A stretch of DNA of 64,000 bases from Hymenobacter daecheongensis DSM 21074 (GCF_900141805.1 NZ_FQYN01000003.1:124001-188000); one strand, 5' to 3'. Positions 10,546-19,916 are shown, counted from the first letter of the stretch. Program-made: numbers and translations. The notes: generated from the letters alone by a model not told the origin.

Positions 10546-10627
10546 CCTGCGCTCTGCGACCTCTGCGCCTTCCTCTGCGTACCTCTGCGGGAACCGTCGT
10601 TGTTAAACACGAACCGTCATCGTTAAA
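10546..10627. repeat. Short direct repeats between DUF4846-like gene and sirtuin
   Basis: Four copies of CTCTGCG lie within 10552-10589, a low-complexity type seen dispersed in many bacterial genomes. They are followed by two 17-bp direct repeats (10591-10607 and 10611-10627, both starting GAACCGTC and ending GTTAAA, two mismatches) exactly 20 bp apart. The pair ends 10 bp before the sirtuin ATG, so it could affect its expression; no function is shown. Confidence 0.5.
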
Positions 10628-10637
10628 ATAAGCACGC

Positions 10638-11333
10638 ATGAAAAAGAAAATCGTGGCGCTGACCGGCGCCGGCATCAGCGCCGAAAGCGGCTTGGCTACT
10701 TTCCGTGGCTCCGATGGGCTGTGGGAAGGACACCGCGTGGAAGACGTAGCCTCGCCCGAGGGCTGGGCCCGCAACCCGGCCCTGGTGCTCGACTTCTACA
10801 ACCAGCGCCGCGCTGCCGCCCGGGTCGCGCAGCCCAACGCCGGGCACCGCGCGCTGGCCGCGCTGGAGCAGGATTTTGAGGTCGTCATTATCACCCAGAA
10901 CGTGGATGATCTGCACGAGCGGGCCGGCTCCGGCCGCGTGATGCACCTGCACGGCAAGCTGTTTGAGGCGCGCAGCACCCGCCACGAGGAGTTGGTGTAC
11001 CCGATGACCGGCGACACGATTTATCTGGGTGATCTGTGCGAAAAAGGCGCGCAGCTGCGGCCCAACATCGTTTGGTTTGGCGAGCAGGTGCCGCTGATGG
11101 AGCTGGCGATGGACGAAGCTGCCACAGCCGATATATTTCTGGTAGTGGGCACCTCGCTGCAGGTGTATCCGGCGGCGGGACTGGTGCATTATGCCCCCAC
11201 CGGCTGCCCCGTCTACGTCATCGACCCCAACCAGCCACCGCTGACGGCCCGGCGTAACCTGCACTTCGTTACGGAGCCGGCTTCGGTAGGCGTGCCGCTG
11301 GTGGCGGCGGAGCTGCGCCGGCAGGCGGGATAA
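10638..11333 (+). CDS. cobB: Class III sirtuin, NAD-dependent protein deacylase
   Basis: A 231-residue Sir2-family enzyme, which removes acyl groups from lysines using NAD. Visible motifs: NAD-binding GAGISAESG (10-18), TQNVDDLHERAG (86-97), and catalytic His105 in MHLHGKL. Tyr54 and Arg57 in FYNQRR form the YxxR pair typical of SIRT5/CobB-type sirtuins, which favour succinyl or malonyl lysine. The four zinc-binding cysteines of most sirtuins are absent; the region between the catalytic His and NIVWFGE has only one Cys. The product is probably cytoplasmic. Confidence 0.92.
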   Translation: MKKKIVALTGAGISAESGLATFRGSDGLWEGHRVEDVASPEGWARNPALVLDFYNQRRAAARVAQPNAGHRALAALEQDFEVVIITQNVDDLHERAGSGRVMHLHGKLFEARSTRHEELVYPMTGDTIYLGDLCEKGAQLRPNIVWFGEQVPLMELAMDEAATADIFLVVGTSLQVYPAAGLVHYAPTGCPVYVIDPNQPPLTARRNLHFVTEPASVGVPLVAAELRRQAG

Positions 11334-11463
11334 GCATCAGGGCGAGGAAGCTGGCGCGGGAATATTTTTCCGCGGGAATTGGCGCTGGCACGCTAAGGAG
11401 CTATACCTGCGGGCGGTTTCTTGCGTAAGGGGAAGTTCATTCCTACGCCTCGCTTCTCAAAAT

Positions 11464-14400
11464 ATGCGAAAAATATACCGTCCGCTGCTGGCGGCGCTGC
11501 TGGCCGCCGTGTCGCCTTCAATTTATGGGCAATCCTCGGCCCCGGCTCACTCGGTTTTCCTGCTGGGCAATACGGCGGGCAAAAACCTGCCGGAAGATCA
11601 TTTGCGGGCCTTGCGCCAGCAGTTGGAGCAACAGCAGGGCTCGTTTACAGTCGTGCATCTGGGCGATATTGCGGCCAACTCCGGCCTGAAAAAGGAGCCC
11701 GACGCCGCCACTACCGCTCGAATCGATCAGCTGATTGCGTTGGTCCAGGGCCTGCCCAATGGCCGAATCTACTTCCTGCCCGGCGACAAAGACTGGGACA
11801 ACTCCGGCCCCGATGGCCTGAAGCGCGTGCGGCGGCTGGAAGAATACATTGAGCAGCGCCTGCCCAACCAGAACGCCTTCATCCCGACCGGCGGCTGCCC
11901 CGGCCCCGAAATAGTGGATGTGGCCCCCAACGTGCGCCTCGTGGCCCTGAACACGCCCTGGTGGACCCACCCATACGACCGGCCCGAAGCCCCGGACACG
12001 GAGTGCAAAACCATGACCAAGGAGGAGTTTCGGGAGCAGCTGCAGGACGTGCTGGACGATACGAAGGGCAAAAACATCTTGTTGGTAGGTCACCAGCCGG
12101 TGGTGAGTAATGGCGTGTATGGCGGCCGAATGCCGCTGAGCCGCCACCTGTTTCCGTTGGAAAACGGGGTGCCGCTACCCATTTTCGGGTCCCTGTATGC
12201 AGCCTACCGGCAGAACGTAGGCTCGCCCCGCGACCTGGCCAACCCAGGCTACCAGGAGCTGCGCCGCGAGATGCTGAATACGCTCAAGGAGAATCCCGGC
12301 GCGGTGTACGCCGCCGCCCACGACTACAGCCTGCAGCTCACCTATTCCAAAGAAAGCTACCACCTGGTGGCGGGCAGCTTCGCTGAGAAAGAGCACGTGG
12401 GGGCCAACGGCAATGCCCTCTACAACAAAGCCGAAGAAGGCTATTCGCGGCTCGATTACTACGCCGACGGCACCGTGAAGTCGTTTTTCTACGCCTTCGA
12501 TAAGACTGGCAGCCCGGTGCGGGAAGCCTTCAGCGCCACGCTGTTTCAGTCGGCCTGCACGGAGCCGCGCCTGCCGAACGTGCCGGTGAACGTGTATATT
12601 CCGGAGTGCCCTACGGCCCCGAAAGGCGTGGCCGTTTCGAAGCCTGATGCGCCGGTGGCGCCGACGGTGACGGTGGCGGCCGGGCCGCAGTATAAGGCCG
12701 GGCCGGGCAAGCGGTTTTTCCTCGGACCCGGCTATCGCACTTCCTGGACCCAGCCGGTCGAGGTGAAAACCCTGGACCTGGCCACTGAAAAAGGCGGCCT
12801 ACGGATTTTTGGCAAGGGCGGCGGCCGGCAGACGACCTCCGTCAAGCTCATTGCCGCCGACAGCTCCGAATACGTATTCCGCTCCGTGGACAAGGACGTG
12901 ACTAAGATTCTGCCACCCGAGTTGCGCAACTCCGTGGCCGCCGACGTGCTGCGCGACATCACGCCCACGGCCCACCCCTACTCGGCCCTCGTCACGGGCT
13001 CCTTGCTTGATCAGACCGACATTCTGCACGCCCGGCCCCGCCTGTTCGTGCTGCCCGACAACAACTCGCTCGGGCCCTACCGCGAGAAGTACGCGGGCCT
13101 GTTCGGCACGCTCGAAGACCGGCCCGTAGACCCCAAGCCCAACCTGCCCGGCTTCGGTGGAGCCGACGACGTGCGCCGCTCGTTCAGCTTTTTCCGCCAG
13201 CTCTACAAAGACCACGACAACCAGATCGACGCCGTGGCGCTGGGCAAGGCCCGCGCCTTCGATATGCTGGTGGCCGATTTCGGCAAGCACGAGGACAACT
13301 GGAAATGGGCCGGCTACAAGCAGGGCAAAAAGACTATTTACCGCCCCATTCCCCGCGACCGGGACCAGAGCTTCACCCTCTGGAACGGCCTGCTGACCTA
13401 CACCGCCAACCGCGAGTGGGCCGTGCCCAGCATCGAGGATTTCCAGGCCAAGTTTCATGACTTGGAGAGCCTGAACTGGCCCGCCCGTCACCTAGACCGG
13501 TTTTTGCTACAGTCGCTCACGCGGGAGCAATGGCAGGAAGTGGGGCGCTATATGCAGCAGAAAATCACGCCGGCCGCCATTGACCAGGCCACGGCGGCGC
13601 TGCCCAAAGAAATTCAGCCCATTTCGGGCAATGACCTGAACCGCAAGCTCAAAGCCCGGATTCAGGAGCTGCCGAAGGTGCTGGATGAATACTACCTGAT
13701 GCTGGCCAAGCGCGTGGATGTGGTGGGCTCCAACAAGGCCGAGGTGTTTCAGGTAGACCGCCAGCCCGACGGCAACGTGCGGGTGCGCATGTTCGACAAG
13801 GCCAAAGACGGCGACGCGCCCAACGGCGAGCCGCTGTTCGACCGCACCTTTAAGCACAACGAAACCAGCGAAGTAGCCCTGTACGGCCTCGATGGCAAGG
13901 ATATTTTCACCGTGACGGGCACGGCCCCGCGCAGCGTGCTGGTGCGCATCATCGGCGGCGACGGCAAGGACCGGATTACGGACGAGTCGAGCGTGCGGGG
14001 GCTGCGCACCAAAACCAAGGTGTATGACCTGGCCGACACGGAAATGAAGCTGAGCCGCGAAAGCGACAACCACACCTCCGACAAGCTGGAAGTAAACCGC
14101 TACGACCGCGAAGCCTTCGAATATGACGGCTACAACCCCCGCGCCACCATCATCTACAACCGCAACGACGGCTTCGGCGCGGGCGCGGGCGTGGATATCG
14201 TGCGGCAGGGTTTCCGCAAGCCGGGCTACAAAAACCTGTATGGCTTCGACGTGCGCGGCTCCTCCAACGGCAACTTCCAGGTAGCCCTGAATACGCGCCA
14301 CCGCCACGCCATCGGCAAGTGGGACATCGGGGCGCGCACCGAATACGGCAACTTCTTCCCGTTTTACAACTTCTTCGGGCTGGGCAACAACACCACCAAG

Positions 14401-15195
14401 GACGAAACCCAGTTCGACAATGGCTTCTACACCGCTCGCTACAAAGGCTACACGCTGAACGCCTTCACCGAGCACGTTTTCTTCAACCGTAGCCTGTTCC
14501 GCATCGGGCCCACCTACGAGCAGTACACCAGCAACTTCAGCCCTACCAGCTACCTGGGCCAGCTGCTGACCAGTCCGCGGCCCGCGGAGGAGAAGCCTAA
14601 CGCTAACTTCCAGCGCCTTATCGGCTTCAATGCCCTGTTCGACCTCGACCTACGCGACCGTCAGCGCTTCGCCCGCCGGGGCATCCGCATTCTAGCTCAG
14701 CACGATACTTACCACCAGCTGAACCGCGCGAAAGGCAATTTTGGCCTCACTCAGGGCTTTGCCGAATACTACGGCACCGCCCGCCTGCTGCTGCCCATGA
14801 CGCTGGTGGTGAAAGGTGGCGGGGCCCGCAACTACGGCAACGACGACGAAATTCCGTTCTACAAATTCGCCAGCCTGGGCCTGCGCGAAAACCTGCGCGG
14901 CTACTACCGCAACCGCTTCAATGGCGACGCCAGCCTCTACCTAAACACGGAGCTGCGCATCGGTCTGGGCCGCGTGCAAACCTCCTTCCTGCCCTTCTCC
15001 TACGGCGTGTTCGGCTTTTTCGACCGGGGCCGCGTGTACTTCAAAGGCAACTCCCCCGGCGGCTGGCACGACGGCTACGGCGCGGGCTTTTTCATCTCCC
15101 CCGTCTCCGACCAGTTTGCCCTGTCGGTGTCCTATCAGAAGTCGCCGGAGAACGGGCTGATTCAGTTTGGGCTGGGCTTCCGGATTGACCAGTAA
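11464..15195 (+). CDS. Metallophosphoesterase fused to an outer-membrane beta-barrel (BamA/surface-antigen-like)
   Basis: A 1243-residue exported protein. A signal peptide (1-23, ending IYGQS) precedes a calcineurin-like phosphoesterase domain (about 28-310) with recognisable blocks VFLLGNTAGK, VVHLGDIAANSG, FLPGDKDWDN, VGHQPVVSNGVYGG and AAAHDYSLQLTY. A middle region follows (about 380-870). The last 360 residues or so (from about DGFGAGAGVDIV) are rich in alternating Tyr/Gly/Asn beta strands, like the 16-strand surface-antigen barrel, ending LIQFGLGFRIDQ. Such fusions are annotated in Bacteroidota as metallophosphoesterases; substrate and role are not established to my knowledge. Metal-ligand motifs I and III are altered (Asn36 for Asp; GDKD for GNHD), so activity is uncertain. 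It appears to be a single gene with its own terminator. Confidence 0.8.
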   Translation: MRKIYRPLLAALLAAVSPSIYGQSSAPAHSVFLLGNTAGKNLPEDHLRALRQQLEQQQGSFTVVHLGDIAANSGLKKEPDAATTARIDQLIALVQGLPNGRIYFLPGDKDWDNSGPDGLKRVRRLEEYIEQRLPNQNAFIPTGGCPGPEIVDVAPNVRLVALNTPWWTHPYDRPEAPDTECKTMTKEEFREQLQDVLDDTKGKNILLVGHQPVVSNGVYGGRMPLSRHLFPLENGVPLPIFGSLYAAYRQNVGSPRDLANPGYQELRREMLNTLKENPGAVYAAAHDYSLQLTYSKESYHLVAGSFAEKEHVGANGNALYNKAEEGYSRLDYYADGTVKSFFYAFDKTGSPVREAFSATLFQSACTEPRLPNVPVNVYIPECPTAPKGVAVSKPDAPVAPTVTVAAGPQYKAGPGKRFFLGPGYRTSWTQPVEVKTLDLATEKGGLRIFGKGGGRQTTSVKLIAADSSEYVFRSVDKDVTKILPPELRNSVAADVLRDITPTAHPYSALVTGSLLDQTDILHARPRLFVLPDNNSLGPYREKYAGLFGTLEDRPVDPKPNLPGFGGADDVRRSFSFFRQLYKDHDNQIDAVALGKARAFDMLVADFGKHEDNWKWAGYKQGKKTIYRPIPRDRDQSFTLWNGLLTYTANREWAVPSIEDFQAKFHDLESLNWPARHLDRFLLQSLTREQWQEVGRYMQQKITPAAIDQATAALPKEIQPISGNDLNRKLKARIQELPKVLDEYYLMLAKRVDVVGSNKAEVFQVDRQPDGNVRVRMFDKAKDGDAPNGEPLFDRTFKHNETSEVALYGLDGKDIFTVTGTAPRSVLVRIIGGDGKDRITDESSVRGLRTKTKVYDLADTEMKLSRESDNHTSDKLEVNRYDREAFEYDGYNPRATIIYNRNDGFGAGAGVDIVRQGFRKPGYKNLYGFDVRGSSNGNFQVALNTRHRHAIGKWDIGARTEYGNFFPFYNFFGLGNNTTKDETQFDNGFYTARYKGYTLNAFTEHVFFNRSLFRIGPTYEQYTSNFSPTSYLGQLLTSPRPAEEKPNANFQRLIGFNALFDLDLRDRQRFARRGIRILAQHDTYHQLNRAKGNFGLTQGFAEYYGTARLLLPMTLVVKGGGARNYGNDDEIPFYKFASLGLRENLRGYYRNRFNGDASLYLNTELRIGLGRVQTSFLPFSYGVFGFFDRGRVYFKGNSPGGWHDGYGAGFFISPVSDQFALSVSYQKSPENGLIQFGLGFRIDQ

Positions 15196-15215
15196 GGTTT
15201 GAATTTGCTGTCATG

Positions 15216-15245
15216 AAAAAGCCCCGCCGGAAGCGGGGCTTTTTT
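15216..15245 (+). terminator. Intrinsic terminator after the phosphoesterase/barrel gene
   Basis: A perfect 12-bp stem containing GCCCCGC, with a 5-nt loop and T run, lies 21 bp after the stop codon. Confidence 0.85.
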
Positions 15246-15251
15246 GGTGGA

Positions 15252-15388
15252 TGTAGTTATAGCGGCTTCCTGAGTGGTGTAGAGAGGCATAGTTGCGTCT
15301 CAATTGTGGGAGCCGTAACAACGAATGTCGTTCAACGATGAGACGCGAATACGCGTCTCTACACCGTTCAGGAAGCCACTGTAAGCAA
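15252..15388. repeat. Long imperfect palindrome between convergent genes
   Basis: The left part (from about 15258, GCGGCTTCCTGAGTGGTGTAG) recurs inverted on the right (ending about 15380, GGTGTAGAGACGCG when read on the minus strand). The arms are about 45 bp with several mismatches and contain nested GAGACGCG/CGCGTCTC. It fills the gap between the 11464-15195 gene and a minus-strand membrane protein gene. The internal GACGCGTATTCGCGTCTC is the kind of dispersed repeat common in this group. Confidence 0.7.
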
Positions 15389-15431
15389 CGAAGTGACAAT
15401 GCGGTAAATACCTAGTTCTTCCCAAACCACC

Positions 15432-16142
15432 TCATCCCCGCACCAGCCGCCGCAACGCCACCAGATGCGTGAACGCTACCACCGGCACCACAAAAACCGG
15501 CAGCCACACGAATGGGAATTGCAGGATGGCCACGTTGGGCTGCGCGAAAGCCAGCCGTTGCAGCGGGGTTGGGGCCGAGAGCAGCGCCAGCCCCACGATG
15601 GTGGTGAGCAGGGCCAGCGCCGCCAAATGCCACGCCAGCAGGCCCCGCCGCCCCAGCCCGCCCCGCGCATAGGCGTAGGCCGCCACGGGCGCCGTTAGCC
15701 CGGCCACGATGTCGAAGTTGCGGCCCGCGAAGGTCATCAACTCGGGCACCAGGTGCTGCCCGGCCAGCGCGTAGAGTACGATTTCGACCGGCACGCGCAC
15801 CATGCTCAGCGCCGTGAGGGCTGGCAGGCTCAGGCGGTCGGTGAGGGCGTGGCCGCGGCGGCTGAGCAGCAGCCAGGCCAATGCGGCCACGGTGGGCAGA
15901 ATGCCGAACAGCACCAGGTGCGGCGGCAAGTGCTGCAATTGCTGCTGATAGAAGCCCGTGCGGGCCAGCCCGGCCTGCACCGCCAGCCAGCCGCCAATGC
16001 CTACCAGCCACGAGGTGCGGGGCAAAGTGACCGGCCGGAGCAGGCGCAACAGCATGCCGGCCGTGAGCAGCGTGGTAGCAATAAACAGGGCATTGATCCA
16101 GCCCGCGGCCGGCGTAGTGAGGTAGCGTAAATCCGGGGTCAT
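15432..16142 (-). CDS. Multi-pass membrane protein, unknown function
   Basis: A 236-residue hydrophobic protein with about seven predicted membrane segments, for example WINALFIATTLLTAGMLLRLL, SWLVGIGGWLAVQAGL, LVLFGILPTVAALAWLLL, and a C-terminal LPVFVVPVVAFTHLVAL. I do not recognise a catalytic motif; short charged loops (RRGHALTDRL, RNFD) separate the helices. I chose the ATG at 16142; a TTG at 16169 would add nine residues. It is divergent from ppx, with the start codons about 180 bp apart, and converges on the phosphoesterase gene across a palindromic repeat. Confidence 0.7.
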   Translation of the reverse strand: MTPDLRYLTTPAAGWINALFIATTLLTAGMLLRLLRPVTLPRTSWLVGIGGWLAVQAGLARTGFYQQQLQHLPPHLVLFGILPTVAALAWLLLSRRGHALTDRLSLPALTALSMVRVPVEIVLYALAGQHLVPELMTFAGRNFDIVAGLTAPVAAYAYARGGLGRRGLLAWHLAALALLTTIVGLALLSAPTPLQRLAFAQPNVAILQFPFVWLPVFVVPVVAFTHLVALRRLVRG

Positions 16143-16286
16143 CGGGACAAAACTGGTTGGTTGAGCCAAGGTAGCACCGGCGGCCGGGGTGGCAAGGGCT
16201 ATTTTCGACCCACGCCCAGCGGCACGGCTGCCGCCGATAGTTCAACTATTAGGAAACAGGAGGCGTACCGGCTTTTGGCAAAGTCC

Positions 16287-16294
16287 TATCTTTG
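16287..16294 (+). promoter_or_regulatory. Candidate -7 promoter element of ppx
   Basis: TATCTTTG matches TAnnTTTG and lies 31 bp upstream of the ppx ATG, an expected distance for a short leader. The -33 element is not clear. Confidence 0.45.
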
Positions 16295-16325
16295 GCCTTC
16301 CGCTCCGAACCCCTTTCCGACCCCT

Positions 16326-17324
16326 ATGGATTATCCGCTACTGAAACTGGCCGCCATCGATATTGGATCTAATGCGGTGCGCTGCCAGATTTCGGCGGTG
16401 CTGCACTATGGCGACCGATACCGGCTGAAGCGCGTGGAATACGTACGCTACCCGTTGCGGCTGGGCGAAGACGTATTTGCCACCGGCACCATCTCGGAGA
16501 AAAAGCAGGAGAAGTTCATCAAGTTTCTGCACGCGCTGCGGCTGCTGATGGAGGTGCACGACGTGGCCCCGAACCACTACCTGATCTGCGCCACCTCGGC
16601 CATGCGCACCGCCGCCAACGGCACCGAAGTAGCCAACCGCATTCAGCGGGAGCTGGGCATGACGGTTAATGTCATTGACGGCCAGGCCGAGGCCGCCTAC
16701 ATCAACCGCGTAATCGAGCATCTGCTCGAAGACAACAAGCACTACCTGCACATCGACGTGGGCGGCGGCAGCACCGAGTTCAACATCTACCACGACCGCC
16801 GCAAAGTGGCCTCGCAGTCGTTTGAGGTGGGCTCTATCCGGCGGATGCAGCAGGAAGAGGCCGGCCTCAACCCCGACCACACCAACGGCATCTGGCAGCG
16901 TATGGAAGCCTGGGTGAAGGAAAACGGCCGCAAATACCACGTCACGCGGGCCATCGGCACCGGCGGCAACATCAACAAGCTCTATAGCCTGGCCCAGTCG
17001 CAAGCCACGCTCGACAAACCCGTAACGCGCCGACGCATGGCCACCGTGCTCGAAAACCTGACCCGCATGACGATGGATGAGCGGGTGAATGTGGCCATGC
17101 TCAACCCAGACCGCGCCGACGTCATCATCCCTGCCGGCCACATCTACCTCTCCGCCATGGAATGGGCCAACATCAGCCAGATGATCGTGCCCGACATCGG
17201 CCTGAAAGACGGGATGCTGCAAACGCTTTTCGAAACGCACTTCGACGAAATCCGCCCCAGCACCGACCATTCCAGCGTCACGCCGGTGGCCTCCGTCTCC
17301 ATTCGCTCCGGCGAAATGGAGTAG
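16326..17324 (+). CDS. ppx: Exopolyphosphatase, Ppx/GppA family
   Basis: A 332-residue member of the ASKHA-fold Ppx/GppA family, which hydrolyses polyphosphate ends or pppGpp. Motifs: phosphate-binding LAAIDIGSNAVRCQIS at the N-terminus, ICATSAMRTAANG near 95, DVGGGSTEFNIY near 145, and GTGGNINKLYSL. The ATG at 16326 places the family N-terminus correctly; upstream in-frame sequence is not conserved. The protein is short for the family and has no C-terminal HD domain. It converges with ppk1, so enzymes that break down and make polyphosphate are side by side, separated by a 102-bp near-perfect palindrome. Confidence 0.92.
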   Translation: MDYPLLKLAAIDIGSNAVRCQISAVLHYGDRYRLKRVEYVRYPLRLGEDVFATGTISEKKQEKFIKFLHALRLLMEVHDVAPNHYLICATSAMRTAANGTEVANRIQRELGMTVNVIDGQAEAAYINRVIEHLLEDNKHYLHIDVGGGSTEFNIYHDRRKVASQSFEVGSIRRMQQEEAGLNPDHTNGIWQRMEAWVKENGRKYHVTRAIGTGGNINKLYSLAQSQATLDKPVTRRRMATVLENLTRMTMDERVNVAMLNPDRADVIIPAGHIYLSAMEWANISQMIVPDIGLKDGMLQTLFETHFDEIRPSTDHSSVTPVASVSIRSGEME

Positions 17325-17340
17325 CTGGAAGTCCAACGCC

Positions 17341-17442
17341 TGTCATCCTGAGCAAAGCGAAGGACCTTGTGCCAGTTGAACAAGTCGTGGTTACGACAGT
17401 AGTTTAACTGGCACAAGGTCCTTCGCTTTGCTCAGGATGACA
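17341..17442. repeat. Perfect 37-bp inverted repeat between ppx and ppk1
   Basis: Arms 17341-17377 and 17406-17442 are perfect reverse complements, beginning TGTCATCCTGAGCAAAGCGA, with a 28-nt loop that holds a further small hairpin (GTCGT/ACGAC). The GAGCAAAGCGAAGGACCTT motif is a dispersed repeat known from many bacterial phyla. Its position between convergent genes suits a bidirectional transcription stop. Confidence 0.85.
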
Positions 17443-17450
17443 GACAGGTC

Positions 17451-19784
17451 TTAGGCGTTGGCAAAGCCTTCTTCCGCATTCGCCTCGCCTTCCACCAGCG
17501 CCACATCCTTGGCCGCGTCGGCGGCGGTTTCTTCGGCTTCCTCGTCCTCATCGGCCGGCTCCGGGCACGCTTCCAGCGCGGCGGCTTCCTCAGCTTTCAG
17601 CGCATCGGCGGCCAGCTGGTGGCGCGTTTGCTGAAACATGAGGTGCAGCAAACCAACGGGCGTGGCGGCGGCCAGGCGCTCGTCGTCGCGGCGGTAGAAG
17701 TCGCGGTGCACGCTCACCACGGGCTCCTCGGGGCCGGGGCGGCAGCGCACGTAGGCCCCGTCTTCGCGCATCTGGTACGAGTTCTGGTTGTCGAGCAGGT
17801 TCAGCATCAGAATGCTGATGGCCTCGCGCTTAATTTGCGGATTAACGATGAGGAACAGCGCCTCAATGCGCCGATCAAAGGAGCGCACCATGACGTCCGC
17901 CGAGCCGGCGTAGAGCTTCGGGTCGCCGGCCTGGTGGAAGTAGAACAGCCGCGCGTGCTCCAGAAAATCGCCCACGATGCTGCGCACCTCAATGTTCTCG
18001 CTCAACCCCGGCCGCCCCGGCCGCAGGCAGCAGATGCCGCGCACAATGAAGCGCACCGGCACGCCGGCCTTCGAGGCTTTGTAAAACTCATCGATTATCT
18101 CCTTGTCTTCCAGCGAGTTCATCTTCATCACAATACCACTGGGCAGGCCCTTTTTGGCATTGCGCACTTCCTCCCGAATCAGCTGAATAAGCTGCTGACG
18201 CATGTCTTTGGGCGCCGTGATGAGGTACTCGTAGTCGTCGGGCTGGGAGTGGCCGGTGATGACGTTGAAGAATTCCGACACGTCGTGGCCGTACACGTCG
18301 TTGGTGGTGAGCAGGCTCACGTCGGTGTAGATTTTGCTGGTCTGCTCGTTGTAGTTGCCGGTACCGATGTGCACGTAGCGCGTCACCTTTTCGCCCTCCT
18401 TGCGGATGATCATCAGCAGCTTAGTGTGCGTCTTGTACTTGCTCACGCCGTAAATCACGAAGCAGCCGGCCTTTTCCAGCTTGGCGCCTTCCCGGATGTT
18501 GCGCTCCTCATCGAAGCGGGCCTTAATCTCGAACAGCACCGAAACGTGCTTGCCGTTTTCGGCCGCCTTCAGCAGCGCCGCCGTCACCCGCGAGTCGTCG
18601 GCGAGTCGGTAAATGGTCTGCTTGATGCCCAGCACGTGCGGATCCTCGGCGGCCTGCTCCAGCAGCCGCACCACCGGCTCGATGCTGTTGTAGGGATGGT
18701 GCAGCAGCACATCCTGGTGCTTGAGGTACTCAAACAGGTTTTCCTCCGCTCCTTCCGGCAGGCTCAGGGGCGGCACCGTCGCCGGCGGCCGCGTCGATTT
18801 GCCCCGGAAGTTGGGGTGCTTCAATATCTGCAGCAGGCCCTTCATATCCATCAGCGAGTTGATAACGAACACGTTGCCGTTATCAATCTGCCAGCGTTCC
18901 TTGAGTACGGTCATCATCACCGGCGAGGCGTCTTTTTCAACCTCCAAACGCACCACGCGGCCTTTTTTGCGGGTTTTGAGGCCCACCTGAATTTCCTTGA
19001 TGAAGTCGGAGTCAATGTCGTCGGACTCTTCCAGGGTGAAGTCGCCGTTGCGCGTGATGCGGAACAGGTTGGCCGACACGATTTCGACGTTGCGAAACAG
19101 CTTGGGCAGGTTGGCCCGCACGATTTCCTCGATGGGCACAAAAATCACCTTGTCCTTGCGCGTCAGCTCAAAGAAGCGCGACAGGTTCTGCGGAATCTGC
19201 ACGAAGGTGAGCCGCTCCTGGCCCTTTGTTTCCTCGCCCTCGCCGGTGCCCCGCGCCTCGGAGCCGATGTTGGTGGCCACGCCGAAGATGAGCATCTGGT
19301 TCATCATCAGCGGGAAGCCGTGGTACGAGTCGTAGACCATGGGCGTGAGCAGCGGGAAAACCGTGTTTTTGAAGTAGCCCTCGGCCTTTTTCAGCTCCAG
19401 CTCCGTCAGCTCATCCATACGCAGAATGTTGAAGCCGTTCTTCTCAAACTGTGGCTTCAGCTCATTCAAGTAAGTCAACGACTGATCGTTGACGAAGCGG
19501 TGGGCGAAATCGAGCAGCTTGCGACGAAACGGCAGCTCCCGCAGCCCCGAATAATCAACCCGCTCCTTGCCATAGTCGAGATAGTTATACAACGACCCCA
19601 CCCGAATCATGAAGAACTCATCCAGATTCGACGAGGTGATGGCCAGAAACCGCAGCCGGTCGAACAAGGGCCGCGCCGTATCCTTCACCTGATCGAGCAC
19701 GCGGTAGTTGAACCGCAGCCAGCTCAGGTCGCGGCTGATGTATTTGCTCTTGCGGATAAGGTCGGCGGATTTGAAGAGTTTCAT
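17451..19784 (-). CDS. ppk1: Polyphosphate kinase 1
   Basis: Ppk1 reversibly transfers ATP gamma-phosphate to polyphosphate. The 777-residue protein begins MKLFKSADLIRKSKYISRDLSW, matching the family N-terminus (YxxRELSWLxFN); an ATG-less upstream extension to 19922 was rejected. The autophosphorylated His is His472 in YVHIGTGNYNE, and the second conserved His is His610 in LEHARLF. Also visible are the N-terminal helical domain with SSNLDEFFMIRVG and the C-terminal phospholipase-D-like domains. The last 50 residues or so are an acidic Glu/Ala-rich tail that is not part of the catalytic core. It converges with ppx. Confidence 0.96.
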   Translation of the reverse strand: MKLFKSADLIRKSKYISRDLSWLRFNYRVLDQVKDTARPLFDRLRFLAITSSNLDEFFMIRVGSLYNYLDYGKERVDYSGLRELPFRRKLLDFAHRFVNDQSLTYLNELKPQFEKNGFNILRMDELTELELKKAEGYFKNTVFPLLTPMVYDSYHGFPLMMNQMLIFGVATNIGSEARGTGEGEETKGQERLTFVQIPQNLSRFFELTRKDKVIFVPIEEIVRANLPKLFRNVEIVSANLFRITRNGDFTLEESDDIDSDFIKEIQVGLKTRKKGRVVRLEVEKDASPVMMTVLKERWQIDNGNVFVINSLMDMKGLLQILKHPNFRGKSTRPPATVPPLSLPEGAEENLFEYLKHQDVLLHHPYNSIEPVVRLLEQAAEDPHVLGIKQTIYRLADDSRVTAALLKAAENGKHVSVLFEIKARFDEERNIREGAKLEKAGCFVIYGVSKYKTHTKLLMIIRKEGEKVTRYVHIGTGNYNEQTSKIYTDVSLLTTNDVYGHDVSEFFNVITGHSQPDDYEYLITAPKDMRQQLIQLIREEVRNAKKGLPSGIVMKMNSLEDKEIIDEFYKASKAGVPVRFIVRGICCLRPGRPGLSENIEVRSIVGDFLEHARLFYFHQAGDPKLYAGSADVMVRSFDRRIEALFLIVNPQIKREAISILMLNLLDNQNSYQMREDGAYVRCRPGPEEPVVSVHRDFYRRDDERLAAATPVGLLHLMFQQTRHQLAADALKAEEAAALEACPEPADEDEEAEETAADAAKDVALVEGEANAEEGFANA

Positions 19785-19916
19785 GAAGCGCGGATAACTT
19801 TGGAGTAGGCTGATTACGCTGATTTGGGCGGCAGGTAGCAGCTTGTGGGCAAGATAATGGCTTGGCGCGGATCGATTGGGCCTGCGCGGCAAAAGAAAGC
19901 GAGGAAACAGCCCTTT

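Noticed and set aside
17619-19808. 729-codon open frame on the plus strand
   Set aside because: Antisense to ppk1, which has clear catalytic motifs. The translation is His/Val/Gln-rich, typical of a codon-bias shadow.
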